Of a stretch of 64,000 nucleotides of DNA, positions 13,430 to 24,659 are shown piece by piece. The notes under the pieces are model-generated. The model was given only the letters and a program-made list of their open reading frames with translations. It made no database searches and had not been told where the DNA came from. The first letter of the stretch is position 1. Each line of letters begins with the position of its first letter. The position numbers and the translations under genes are program-made. Source of the stretch: Typha latifolia (Eukaryota > Streptophyta > Magnoliopsida > Poales > Typhaceae). The stretch lies in assembly GCA_019914945.1 (NCBI GenBank), contig CM034102.1:5507501-5571500 (forward strand), given 5' to 3'.

Positions 13430-13629
13430 GGATGGGGTGGGAAGGGAGGGGAGGCCGCTGTTTGGTGTTTGGTTCTTGGCCTTGGTTTTGTTTGGCTCTC
13501 CTTCTTCTTCTTGTCATTTGTGGTGGTGCGTGGTGGAGGTTTGGAGGTAGGGATGGGGAGGACATGGTGGACGAAGGGAATCAGCAACTAAGAATAGGAA
13601 GACAGAGAAGGGAAGAGATGTAAAGTTAC

Positions 13630-13635
13630 CACGTG
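13630..13635. promoter_or_regulatory. G-box CACGTG upstream of the PRK-like gene
   Basis: CACGTG about 200 bp upstream of the minus-strand start codon at 13429, followed closely by TTGACC/GGTCAA W-box-like motifs (about 13643-13654). Position suits a bHLH/bZIP site; function is inferred. Confidence 0.4.
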
Positions 13636-13639
13636 GCAG

Positions 13640-14632
13640 TCTTGACCAGGTCAAAAATGAAATGAGAGCAATTTACGACTTTGAGGACTTTGAGGCCCGA
13701 GGCTTTAGAGCAACAATTTCTTTTACAATAATTATTTAGGTTAAAGTCAACGGTCATAAAGAAGAGTATCTATCTATCTAGTGAGCAGTTTACCAGCGAA
13801 AACAGCGGCAACTAAAACTTCCTTATTTCTATTTGTTTTAAATTTTTATTTACTTTGATGTTGATTCCTTTTTGTTGCTTTTTATTTTATTTTTTGATTA
13901 ATAACTTCCACAATTCCTGTCGGTATATAAATAGACTACACGAAAGTAACCTCCTCGTCCACATTCTACTGGATATTTCACTTGCTTTCTACGAGGCCAA
14001 CGACTTCCGCTTGCTGCGAACTGTGAAATTTATTTTACAGTGAACTTAATTATTATATTTATTAAGATATCCATATGTATTTTTGCTTCTGATATTACTG
14101 TTAAACATCTATTAAAAAATTATAGATTCATATAAAAGTACAAAAATATTATTTATGTTACTATTTTATAATATTTTTAAACAACATGAATAGTAAATAT
14201 TAATTTATGTTCATATCTATATAGATAACCTGAAAGACGAATAATTTTTTGAACTCATGTCTAATAAAACTTAGAGATATAACTAGATCGACCACTTTTT
14301 TTTTCTGTATACACGTAGGACTTTTGTCTCCACAAAACTCTCCAAAAGCCTAAAACACTCCCCAACTAACCCCCTAATAATCTCCACAAGTAGAGACGAG
14401 TCAAGCTCAACCTCTACACCCTTTAGCCATGGCCATCCTCAAGCCTAAGCGAAGACCCCATGCTTTAGGCAAAAGCACCGAGCCACCTAAGGTAGGTTCT
14501 CATGAAAGAGCTATTAAGCTGTTAATTTTTCCTCGCAGGACTACAACTATTAAAAGGAAAGATTTTTAGAAGAAGATCTTTGATAAAAGATTATTTATAA
14601 TTATTCATGAATTTAATCAAATATTATGTTGT

Positions 14633-14712
<80 letters not shown>

Positions 14713-15386
14713 AATTAACAATGATATCTATATGGTGTAAATTGTTGTGAATTAAGTCAAATTATTGCTTTGCCACAGATTTCTAGAAATAATCGTGACA
14801 TCATAATATAATAGTTGTAAAATAAAATCATAATTTAGATTTAGTTTTAAATTTATTTCTCATCTTTCTCCAAATAAAGAAAAGATGTAAGATCAATTCA
14901 ATTATTTTCATCCCACTACTAATGCTTCTTTTTGCAACCAAACACGGAAAAAAATTAGAATAATTTTTTTAAAATTTTTGCTCAAGATAGTAGAATAAAC
15001 CTCAATATAAGTTTAAGTATTATTTATTTTGATAAATAAAATTTTTAAATAAAACTAGTTTGGCCAAATAACTCTAGTTTTTTAATTATTTTTTTTTTAT
15101 GGAAAGCACTTAGTTGCATTTTAGTCAAAATTTACAACCTTGATACACAAAGGAAAAAGGGCGAAATTTTGGAGAGCCCCTTTAACAGCACAACAAGAAA
15201 AATAAGCATCAAGTCCAAGGGCAAATAGATTCAAAATGATAAACACCCAAATCACTCAAACTTAACCAGCTAGCAAAGCATTAAAGCTATAATCTGCAAA
15301 AGCTAAAGCCCTAACAAAAACACACACACCATGGCATGGGATAAGCCCAACCAAAACCTAAACCGCTCAGCACCAAACAACCTAAC
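13640..15386. other. Intergenic AT-rich region
   Basis: No supported gene. A short plus-strand frame starting near 14429 (MAILKPKRRPHALGK...) is followed by an AAG|GTAGG donor-like site and a later CGCAG acceptor, but nothing recognisable results. An (AT)n run of 72 bp is at 14637-14708. Confidence 0.4.
14637..14708. repeat. (AT)n microsatellite, 72 bp
   Basis: Perfect AT alternation over 36 units, among the longest in the window. Confidence 0.95.
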
Positions 15387-18300
15387 TGTAACAACCCAAC
15401 CTTAAAAAAAAAACTAATTTTATTGCATGGCACAACGTGGGCAAAGGGGAGGGCGCCACACACCCCAGCCGCCAGCCCAGCCAACTTGGTCGAGCCAGCT
15501 GGCGCAGTGGGCCCCGCTGCCGCTGTTATGGCCTCTCTCCCCACCGCCTCTCTCTCTCTCTCTTATTTCTCTCCTCTCTCTCTCTTATTTCTCTCCTCTC
15601 TCTCTCTCTCTCTTGATCTCTCTCTCACTCTAACACTCTTTTTCTCTCTCCCTCTACTACTACCGTCGTTGCCTCGCCGGCTTGCCACTGCTGCCACCCT
15701 CACTAACGCTGGTGAGCCTCTTTCCTCCTCCTTCTCTTCCTCCTCCTCTCTCTCACTCTCTCTCTCTCTCTCACACTCTCTCTCTCACTCTCTCTCTCTC
15801 CTCTCTCCTCTCTCTCTCTCCCTCCCTCGCTTTCTTTCTCTTTCTCTCTCGGGTTCGCCTGAATCGAGCCGCCAGCGAGAGACCGGCCGCTGGCTGGCCA
15901 GCAACGACCGAGCCCCTCCCTATTGGCCCGGCTCCTCCTCCTCCTTCCTTTCTTCTTCTCTTCTTCTTCTTCTTCTTCCGCCATTCTTCTTTTTCCTTTC
16001 TCCTTTTTCTTCTTTCCTTCTTCTTCTCCCACCTCGATTGCTATCTCCGGACTGCAACAGTGCTGGGCTCGGCCCAGCACTACGTCAAGGGTTTTATTTT
16101 AGCTTTATTTCTTTTCCTTTTTAACTAAATATTTTATGTAGTTAATGCAATTAGTTTAAATAGAAATTTAATTATATTGATATATATATATATATATTTA
16201 GTAATATAATTATTAGCTAATTATAATTAGTAGAATTAATAGTTTATTATATTATAGACACCTAATGGTATTATTTACATATAATATTACTTGCATATAA
16301 TAGATTAATACTTAGCTTCATTAATTATAGTCATGAGATTTATAAATATACCCTTCATTATATATATATATATATATAATGTATTTCTAGGACCTCATTG
16401 ATATATAATATTTTGTATAAAAATAAAATACTAAACTTTGATAATCATTTTTATATGACCAGATAATAATCATTTTACCTGTATTTAGCGATTATTAAAG
16501 TAAAGAATAAGAACCACAAAAATTAACTATAATTAGGTTTTATCTATACTTATATTTTTATAATTATATATATATATATATATATATAAGTATATAAGCC
16601 TCTTATTATTACTTTATAATTATATACTTAGACTACTTTTATGTAAAAAGAACAAACCTTTTAGTCTTATTCCATAGATAGCATTTTAGAATAATAGCAT
16701 ATTTATATTACCAAAATTATATCTAGAATTAAATTTAGATATTTAATAAAATATAAAAAGAGGAATTCTAAATCTAATAAATCATCATATTTTATATAAA
16801 TTAATTCTAATTGGATAAACGGCTAATATTATACTACTTAAATATTTTCAGATCCCGAACCCTTTATTTGAAATCCCGTGGACCTTGCTAGCGATGAGTG
16901 TCACTTGATTGCTTGGCGGATGTGAGGGATTCATGGTTTGCGTCTTCTGATCAGTGTGAATAGTCTTATCCCCTATACGCATTTCTCAAATTAGGATATA
17001 TTATACATTATGTACATGCATGTTTTGACCTCCAGCATGATTATATAACTTTATCTAAACATGATTTTAGTCAAACATATTTTATCATGCATTTGATTAG
17101 GCTGATCTAGGATATGAGTACATTGGTGATATATAGAGATGATTATAGATGATTATACTGTTATGATTTTATATCGAGATGATCTCTAGTATGAGTGTGC
17201 ATTTGATAGACTAGTAGTAGTATGCATATGTTAAATACACGGTTGGAGACTACATTGCATCATTTTTTTTCTCTCTTGATTCATATTCCACCTAAATTCT
17301 TATTATGCATTGACTCGTTATTGTACTAGATATATGCATATGATCTGACATTTAAAAGGAAAGCATGAAATGTGATTGATATGATAGTTGATAGAAAGCG
17401 TGAGGATACCCAAGTGGGCGCGAGGATTAGGGTGTGTGCAGTAGACATTCAAACACATGCCGTTCGCCATTGCATATGTGGCGAGTTATTCTCATGAGGT
17501 TTTTATTAGCTAGGAGGGTGCCCAGTCTAGATGGATGTTGATACCCTAGCAGGTTGTGGGGTATGGTTATATTTGAGATACTATTTACGGGTGACGGAGT
17601 ATGCTCTGAGCCTTCGGACATGATGTTGAGATTGAGTACCGGGTATTGACTATGCATAGTAGTCTAGTATGATGATGATATACAGAGATGATATTGATGA
17701 CTAAGATGTTGAGAAATACATATGATTTTATTATTATCTGATTATCTGATTATCGAGTGGTCAATATACATCATAGATAGTTGCATTTGATATTATAGCA
17801 TGGTCATGGTTGACATGCATCATGTGCTATATTTGAGAGAAAGTTATGATAATAGTATGACATCGAAATTTATTTATTTATTATCGAGGATTATATTTTT
17901 ATCAGTTATGATATAATATCTACTTTTTATTTATGTATTATTGAGAAATATTCATATACTCATTGATGATATGATGCTCTTTCTAATTCATATTATTCAA
18001 TACATGATTTACTCTCCATTTGATATCACTGATTCGGGGTAAGATCTATTCACCGAGCCTTTTGTTCGTGACTCTCTTTATTATTTTTTCTAACCCTCTC
18101 AAATATGTGGTACGTGATAGTGACACTAGATATCCTAAGAAGATATTTTAGATTGATGATGTGAGCTATAGGTGCGAGACAATATAGATGATAGTTTGTA
18201 TAAGAATTGAGTTGTATCATTGATTGTTATATTTGTACTTTATTGTATTAGATGATAATTTGTATTGTATATGTTAGATTATAGTGTACTTGTGTATTAG

Positions 18301-18616
18301 TTGTTTAGTTGTATATTGATTGTTTGTCGTGGCCTGTGTGAGTCATACTAGATTATGTAGTGGTTTAGTATATATTATTATAGATTTGGATATTCATATA
18401 TTAACAAGTCTATTTGGTTGATAATATAATTTATTTGTTGTTAGATTATGTGAGTATGGATATGTTAGCAGATATTATTTGATGATGTCATGATTATGTG
18501 TGCACAGGAGTATATCTGTGCGTGAAGGGCCCCGCCCGTCCTATCGCGTGCACCGCACGTGCCGTGTAGGCAGGTGGGCATGCATGTGACCGTGTCTAGT
18601 GGGGGCGGTGCACTGA
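15387..18616 (+). mobile_element. Long-LTR-like block (Ty3/gypsy, Tekay-like), probably a solo or truncated LTR
   Basis: The block opens with TGTAACAACCC, then an A-rich run, then a GC- and CT-rich stretch (15430-16080), then AT-rich DNA and scattered GC-rich islets. The solo LTR at 37284-39709, read on the minus strand, starts the same way (TGTAACACCC, A-run, GC/CT-rich stretch) and has comparable islets. The left boundary is therefore fairly good, but no matching GGGTTGTTACA end or clear target duplication was found on the right, so the right border is approximate. No coding domain. Confidence 0.45.
15541..15850. repeat. CT-rich low-complexity tract
   Basis: Imperfect CT/TCTC repeats over about 300 bp inside the long LTR-like block; they create long artefactual frames rich in Ser/Leu (plus) or Arg/Glu (minus). 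Confidence 0.85.
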
Positions 18617-18719
18617 CCGTGGCCAAAACATCAAACAACCTAAACCGCTCAACACCAAATAACTCCACTTGGAGTGAGTAATTTATTCCTAGGCATAATA
18701 CATGGTTTTAGGTTTTTAG

Positions 18720-19689
18720 TGTTGGCAATTATGTATAAAATATTTAGATTGAAGAATTTCAAGATTGAGAGGAGAAATTTTTTTGCGTTCGAACGCACCT
18801 AGACGTGTACGAACAACAGACTCAAGTGTTTGCATCGACAAAGAACGCGTTTAGGCCGTTTGAATGCATGATCAGGCGTTCGCAAATACAGAGGACGTGT
18901 TCAATCCATTCGAACACGTGTTCAGGCATTCGCAAATACAGAGAACATGTATCGACCGTTCAAACGCACTCATCATACGTTCATAGCGCGTTCACACATA
19001 TAAAAGAGTATATTTACGCGTCCGAATGCAACTAATGAAATCAAGTTATTGCATTTGAATGCACTTGGCCCACGTTCAAATGCACTTGAAAACAAGTCAA
19101 CGCGTTCGAATGCACTCAGACCGCTTTCGAATGCACCTACGTAATATGCAAAATTCTGGAGTTACATGAGTCCTGATATAATTTACATTTGGTTTTATCT
19201 TATTAACCTATATAAGGATTGGGATGTCCTAATTTTAGAAGGTTGGTGATTGCTTTTGATAAAGAGTTGTTGAGGCTACAATGTTCTTCTACCAATAAGA
19301 TCCATCTCTTCTACATCACACCAAGCTTTCATTTTAAGGGTTATCTAGACGAATAATCAATTTTGAGGGTTACTAAGATTGAAGAATAATCATGGAAAGC
19401 AGTGAATCGCAAACTCTAGCAATCAAGATTGAGGAAAATAAAGTCGTGGGGATTGACGGGTTATTTTGTAAGTCAATCTTGTAACTGCTATAAATTTAGT
19501 GATTGGTTTTGATCCGAATTTTGATCCGAATTTTGATTCGTGATTTTTTTTCATTTGAGTTTTTTCAAGTAAAAATATTGGTGTTCATCTTTGTTTTACT
19601 TTTTAATATTTATTCCGCATTTATTCAAGCAAATGATTGATATCATTGCTTAGGGTTTAGATATATACATGTGTCTAAATTTTTTCACA
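18720..19689 (+). mobile_element. Copia-type LTR remnant
   Basis: It starts TGTTGGCAATTATG and ends TTTTTTCACA. It contains a TATA-like CTATATAAGG followed by ATTGGGATGTCCTAA, and late on GAGTTTTTTCAAGTAAAAAT then GGTGTTCATCTTTG, as in Ty1/copia LTR 3' parts. The minus strand of 57167-57985 is homologous over most of this length in the same order. The first half (18790-19140) is an imperfect array of CGTTCGAATGCAC-like motifs. No target duplication or internal domain adjoins it, so it may be a decayed solo LTR. Confidence 0.6.
18790..19140. repeat. Imperfect minisatellite of CGTTCGAA(C/T)GCAC motifs
   Basis: About ten degenerate copies of a TTCGAA-centred motif. Two sub-units repeat GGCGTTCGCAAATACAGAG and GGCATTCGCAAATACAGAG about 57 bp apart. 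The array forms part of the Copia-type LTR and recurs, more decayed, near 57660-57860. Confidence 0.6.
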
Positions 19690-20272
19690 TGAAATTTTAC
19701 CTTGAACTTTTATGTGAGCTTTAATTTAACCCATTATACATGCAGTTGTTTAATATTAGATATTCCCATGATAGCTTTGTTTTGCCTAACTTGTTGGTCA
19801 GTAATGCCTTCTCAAAGTTCAATATTGGCTTCTCTAAAGGACCAGTTAAGCTTCATTACTTTTACAAAATTCTCTTGCTCATCTCAAAGTAAAATTATTA
19901 TTTTTTCTTTACAAATAAGAGCATCGATTTGTAAATAACAAAAAGGTATATAAAATTTTTCTTTACAAATAAGTCAATTTCAGCATTTTCTTTTTTATAT
20001 TCTAGATTATAAACATTATTTAAATTATTCTACACAAAAGTTTAATTATAATTTATTTTTAATTTGACTAAAATTATTTTAAAAATTATCTCATCTCTTT
20101 CCTATACTAGCCTATCTCATTCCACAAAATAAATTTTTAAAATTTTATTATCTAATTTTTTTACTCAATTTTTTCTCTTATTTCGGCCACTCTATCTCAG
20201 TTGCATACTCAAGTGTGTGTATGTAATAAATACATATAATAAATATCTTATACTTTAATTTAACTTTAATAA
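19690..20272. other. AT-rich intergenic stretch
   Basis: No gene, RNA or clear element seen; T- and A-rich low-complexity sequence. Confidence 0.4.
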
Positions 20273-20663
20273 AAAATTATATTTTACCCCCAACAGTTAG
20301 GTTTAAATTCATCGTTATAGTTTTATTTGTGTCAATTTATTCTGTGGTTATGATTTAGACTAAGATGCAACTGTTATTTTTTAATAACCTTTATAACACA
20401 TTTAAAATAGTCTTGTCATATTTTTATCATATAAAATATAATAAATATTATTTTAAATGCATTGAAAAGCTTATCCAATCCTTTATAATTTTATCACTAA
20501 TAAGTATTTTTAAATTTTACTGATGACATAGTTAATATGCTAAAAAAAATTAACAATTTTTGTTTGGATCTAACTATAAGAGGATAAATTGACACAAGTG
20601 AAAATATAAGTGGATAAAATAAATTTAGGCCTAACTAGTACAAGGGAGCAAAAATATAATTTT
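20273..20663. mobile_element. MITE family A, copy 1
   Basis: A roughly 390-bp element with long imperfect terminal inverted repeats of about 90 bp. The left arm starts AAATTATATTTTACCCCCAA; the right arm read on the minus strand starts AAATTATATTTTTGCTCCCT. Both arms then share TTAGG(T/C)(T/C)TAAATT and CTTGTGTCAATTTAT-like blocks. Non-coding. A second copy is at 27527-27980. No obvious target duplication. Confidence 0.65.
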
Positions 20664-20843
20664 CCACCTAAATATAAATACTATACTATTATTTTATTAC
20701 AAGTAATATTAAAATATTGTATTCTAGATTATATTAGAAGTATAATGTTAGCAATAAATTCGTGTAAAATAAACCCCCAAGTTGGACTTTAATGTGCTGT
20801 CTGTTGTTGAACCATAATATGCTAGATATTGTACGAACGCCGA

Positions 20844-20849
20844 CACGTG
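20844..20849. promoter_or_regulatory. G-box (CACGTG), distal, upstream of JAZ
   Basis: CACGTG about 700 bp upstream of the JAZ start. JAZ genes are classic targets of MYC2, which binds G-boxes. Role inferred from family knowledge. Confidence 0.45.
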
Positions 20850-20906
20850 CTTCTTAAATGAGCCAAAACTAATTTTTCCCCTCTCTCTTCTTCTATACTC
20901 CAAAAA

Positions 20907-20912
20907 CACGTG
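20907..20912. promoter_or_regulatory. G-box (AACACGTGTT), upstream of JAZ
   Basis: Second CACGTG, palindromic over 10 bp, 63 bp from the first. The pair lies on the far side of the MITE at 20998-21427 relative to the gene. Confidence 0.5.
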
Positions 20913-20997
20913 TTATATCTCACCCATCCTTATCTCTCCCTCTCCTAAACTGCTGTCTACTTTCTTTCTTTCTTCCTATTTTTTTTGCTAATTGGAA

Positions 20998-21427
20998 AAG
21001 TTTATAAATCATATTTTATATTTTATATTTTATCTATTTTATATATTTTTATTTAATACTTGATATTATTTTAACTAACTAACAGCAACTAAATTATTAA
21101 AATACTCTCACATCTCTACCTCTTCTCTTTACTCCTCTTTTATTTTATCTTCCCCTAACTACCTCCTCACTCGTAATCCAGTCACGATCACATTTTTCTT
21201 CCCCTTCCTCCTCCTCCTCCCTCCTTGTTTGTTCTAGCAAGTACCAATCCCAAGAAGAAAATGAGAGATAACGAAAGAATAAAGGAGGCAAGGGTAATTT
21301 AGGTATCTTATAAAATATTTTTTTGTCGATACTGCTTATGATAATCTAGGTTTTAAAAGTTATAAAATTCTAAAAAGTAAGGTGTGAAAAAAATAAAAAA
21401 TAAAATATAGGGTGTAATTTATAAAAT
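20998..21427. mobile_element. MITE family B, copy 1, in the JAZ promoter
   Basis: The left end AGTTTATAAATCATATTTTA and the right end, on the minus strand ATTTTATAAATTACACCCTA, form imperfect terminal inverted repeats. They match the clean copy at 45060-45578 (ATTTTTACAAATCACACCC). About 430 bp, non-coding. It ends 120 bp before the JAZ start codon. Confidence 0.55.
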
Positions 21428-21487
21428 TTCTTTTCTTTTTATCATTTTAGTCTCTCTCATACCAATATAGAACCAGAGGACAGCGCT

Positions 21488-21496
21488 ATTATAAAG
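21488..21496 (+). promoter_or_regulatory. Candidate TATA box of JAZ
   Basis: ATTATAAAG about 55 bp before the start codon at 21547, leaving a short 5' UTR. It is the best TATA-like site after the MITE. Confidence 0.35.
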
Positions 21497-21546
21497 ACAA
21501 AGGAACGCGTAAAGAAAAGAAAAGAGATAAAAGTCCAAAAGAGAGG

Positions 21547-22788
21547 ATGGAAGAAGAAAAGGTGGAGAAGAAGGTGGAGAAGTCTCCTAACTTCTCATTA
21601 ACTCGTAGCCTTTTGAGCCAGTACATGAAGGAGAATGGAAGCTTTGGTGCTGGCCTTCCCCTTGGGATGCCTAAAGGTGGGATTTCCTTCTTCTTCTTCT
21701 TCTTCTTCTTCTTCTTCTTCTTCTTCTTCTTCTTCTTTCTAATTTATAGTTTAAGTTCAATTTATTTCTCTTCTTCTTTGTATGAGAACTTTGGTGGCAA
21801 TAAACATATATATATTTACTTTCCGTAGTTCTAGTTCTTTTCTACAGGAATCATATACTTTTACAAAAAAATTAATTTGAAGTTTTGGTTTTTAATAAAA
21901 AAAGATTAGCTTTTGTTCTTGGAGGAATATTTAGAACAGTAACTACCGTGAACTTATTGCCAGGAGTTACAGCATCAAACAAGGAGGAAATAACAAAGAG
22001 TGCGTCAAATTCTAAGTAAGGCTCTTTAATCTTTATCTTATTATAAAGTGTTTGTTACAGTAGTCATGCATGGAAATATCTTTATATATATATGTACTGC
22101 TATTGCCATGCAGAATATTTTGACTGCAAGAACTAACTTGCCCCTAAACTTAGTCTGATATATGTGAACTGGAGAACTAATACTTCTTGATCTCATGGCA
22201 TTTTCTAGGGATCCAGAGAAGGCCCAACTGACGATATTTTACGGCGGAAAAGTGTTGGTTTTTGACAATTTCCCGGGTGATAAGGTGAAAGATTTGATGG
22301 AAATGGCAAGCAACGGGAAGTTCTTAGCCCAGAGTTTTAATGCCGGAGCTCCTCCACTCATGCCAAGGACTACTTCTTCATATCACAAACTCCCACTGCA
22401 AGCCAATGCTTCTGGTAATTAATGATCCTTTCTTTGAATACTACAGCTGATTCATTATCTACAAACTATTAGAGCTTATTAGAAATTTTTTTTGGTGTAT
22501 TAACTGATGCCATATGAAAGACTACATGGTGATTAAAGTCACATGTGAAGTGGTGGCCCAAAAGCAAAGAGAATGAATTTACATAGTATATGTACCTTCC
22601 TCAATTAATTAATCCTGTGAGGTGGAAATTTTTGTCCCCTCTTATTCTGAAAAAGACGACCATTAATTGTGCAAAGAAGTTGTTCCTCTCCTTCCAAATC
22701 TCCAACGTATGGCCGTAGCTTATTAATCATGTCTCGCAACTATTAAGGTAGGTGTGTTTGTAAAACTATGCTATAACTATACATACAT

Positions 22789-22827
<39 letters not shown>

Positions 22828-23247
22828 ATCTTTTTGAAAATTTCATCTTGGAACTCCATTCCTCTCCTAAATATTTCTTAAGATCTGACGATGTTATTAA
22901 TAAACAATTTTCATCTTTCAATAATCATTAGATATAATTATCAAGTCTTTTGTTTGATGACAGATATGCCCATAGCACGAAGAAATTCGCTTCATAGGTT
23001 TCTTGAGAAAAGAAAGGATAGGTGAGTAAATTTCTTGTCCACCATCAATGTAACTTGCACTTGCACAGTGTGTTTATATGAGGATAATAACTTGGTGATC
23101 AAATAACATATGCATATGCTTAGGGTTGGCAATAAGGCACCTTATCAAGTGATCAACGGCTCTTCATCGATGAAAAATGGCGCAGGGAAACAAGAGGATA
23201 ACAAATTATGGCTTGGTTTGGGCCGAGAAGCTTCAGGGACAAATTAA
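21547..23247 (+). CDS. JAZ: JAZ/TIFY jasmonate-response repressor
   Basis: Five plus-strand exons (21547-21676, 21964-22015, 22209-22414, 22964-23021, 23124-23247) with GT-AG junctions encode 189 aa. The N-terminus (NFSLTRSLLSQYMKENGSFG, about 15-34) matches the conserved segment of JAZ1-type proteins. The TIFY/ZIM domain carries TIFYGG at 69-74, used for dimerisation and NINJA binding. The Jas motif (about 131-156, MPIARRNSLHRFLEKRKDR ... APY) holds the COI1/MYC2-binding degron and the PY nuclear signal. LWLGL at 177-181 is an LxLxL EAR-type motif that could recruit TOPLESS directly. The protein is nuclear, represses MYC2 and is degraded on JA-Ile sensing. The degron has M for the usual L before PIARR. 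It is shorter than AtJAZ1 (about 250 aa), as usual for the monocot short type. The split of Jas across exons 4 and 5 fits the family and allows splice variants. Confidence 0.94.
21688..21735. repeat. (TTC)16 microsatellite at the start of JAZ intron 1
   Basis: Sixteen perfect TTC units starting 11 bp after the exon 1 donor (AAAG|GTGGG at 21676/21677). The repeat is read through in the open frame as poly-Phe if the intron is retained. Confidence 0.95.
22793..22821. repeat. (AT)n microsatellite in JAZ intron 3
   Basis: AT alternation of about 29 bp within the intron between the TIFY exon and the Jas exon. Confidence 0.9.
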
Positions 23248-23675
23248 CTTCTGTTCATGAGATAGATCTTGGAGTGCAAAATAAATTATATCTAATTTTC
23301 ATGCAATGGCTGAGCTCATCTTTTGATATATCAATCACGTACTATTTCCATTTGTTACTACTAACAAATGTCATCTGTTCATGGTTGCAAACTTGCATTA
23401 TATGTCGATCTTACTGTGGCTTTCTGATGTAATACAGACTCCTGTTAGGTATATATATATTAATGCACTGATTAAGTTTCTCAATCTATGTTGATGAGTT
23501 TGTTTTATTGATTTCCTCTTCGATGTTTCATTCCATAAATTAGAATATAAAATATATAAATTATTATTTTCTAATAGCTTAAGCTGAGAAATTGGTGAGC
23601 TAAAAAGAAATATTCGCTCTTGCCAATATTACAATGATAAATTGAATAGATGACAAGTAAAACAAGAAGAGTTTA

Positions 23676-24658
23676 ATGTATTATGTCATTTGCTCAAAAT
23701 ATCTAATTAAATTTTAATTTTGAGGAATCATTTCTTTTATATTTTACTTTGCAAATGGAGTGCTAGATTCTTTATTTAAATGATAAATTGAATATATGAC
23801 AAGTAAAACAACTAAGAACTTTTAATTTATAGATTTTGTTGTTAGAGAATACTAGTTTTTGATGTCATGCTGAGTCTAAACGGGTCACTTCAAAAGAGAG
23901 ACATTGAGTTCATAGTTGTTTTCTATTTTTACCTACCATTTTAGTGAATCTAGACTTGGATACCTATTAATTATGGGCTCAAGTCATTAAATTGATTAAT
24001 GAGTCTAGTTGAGTTAATTAAGTGGTCTAGTCTAGTCTAGTCATTAGATGTATTATAAGCTTAAGATTAGCTTCTACAAATATATGGAGAACAACCCTTT
24101 AATGAGTCTAGTTGAGTTAATTAAGTGGTCTAGTCTAGTCCAGTCATTAGATGTATTATGTCATTTGCTCAAAATATCTAATTAAAATTTAATTTTGTGG
24201 GATCATATCTTTTCTATTTTACTTTGCAAATGGAGCACTAGATTCTTTATTTAAATAATAAATTGAACATATGACAAGTAAAACAACTAAGAATTTTTAA
24301 TTTATAGATTTTGTGTTAGAGAATAATAATTTTTGATGTGATGCGAGTTTGATCGGATAACTTCAAAAGGGAGACATTGAGTTCATTGCATTGAGCCATT
24401 TATCTTAGCTTAGTTATTTTCTAATTTTATCTGCCATTTTAGTGAGTCCTAGACTTGGATACCTATTAATTATGGGCTCAAGTGATTAAATTGATTAATG
24501 AGTCTAGTTGAGTTAATTAAGTGGTCTAGTCTAGTCCAGTCATTAGATGTATTATAAGCTTAAGATTAGCTTCTACAAATATATGGAGAACAACACTTTA
24601 ATGAGTCTAGTTGAGTTAATTAAGTGGTCTAGTCTAGTCTAGTCATTAGATGTATTAT
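23676..24658. repeat. Tandem duplication of a ~0.5-kb non-coding unit
   Basis: The unit at 23676-24150 recurs at 24151-24658 with small changes; both start ATGTATTATGTCATTTGCTC and run in the same order. Inside each, the block AATGAGTCTAGTTGAGTTAA followed by GTGGTCTAGTCTAGTC occurs twice, about 100 bp apart (near 23998, 24100, 24497, 24599), so the structure is a duplication within a duplication. No gene. Confidence 0.8.
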
Positions 24659-24659
24659 A

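Noticed and set aside
12229..13623. Long plus-strand open frames across 12229-13623 and 11036-11939
   Set aside because: They overlap the PRK-like exons on the opposite strand and are Arg/Pro/Ser-rich artefacts of its high GC content.
14429..14570. Short plus-strand frame MAILKPKRRPHALGK with donor- and acceptor-like sites
   Set aside because: Splicing would give a peptide of about 30 residues with no known relative; evidence too thin.
15423..16128. Plus-strand frame of 233 aa rich in Ser and Leu
   Set aside because: Generated by CT-repeat DNA inside an LTR-like block; no domain and no codon bias of a gene.
18790..19140. TTCGAA-rich array considered as heat-shock elements
   Set aside because: Heat-shock elements need GAA and TTC blocks separated by two bases; here they abut, so the motif does not fit.
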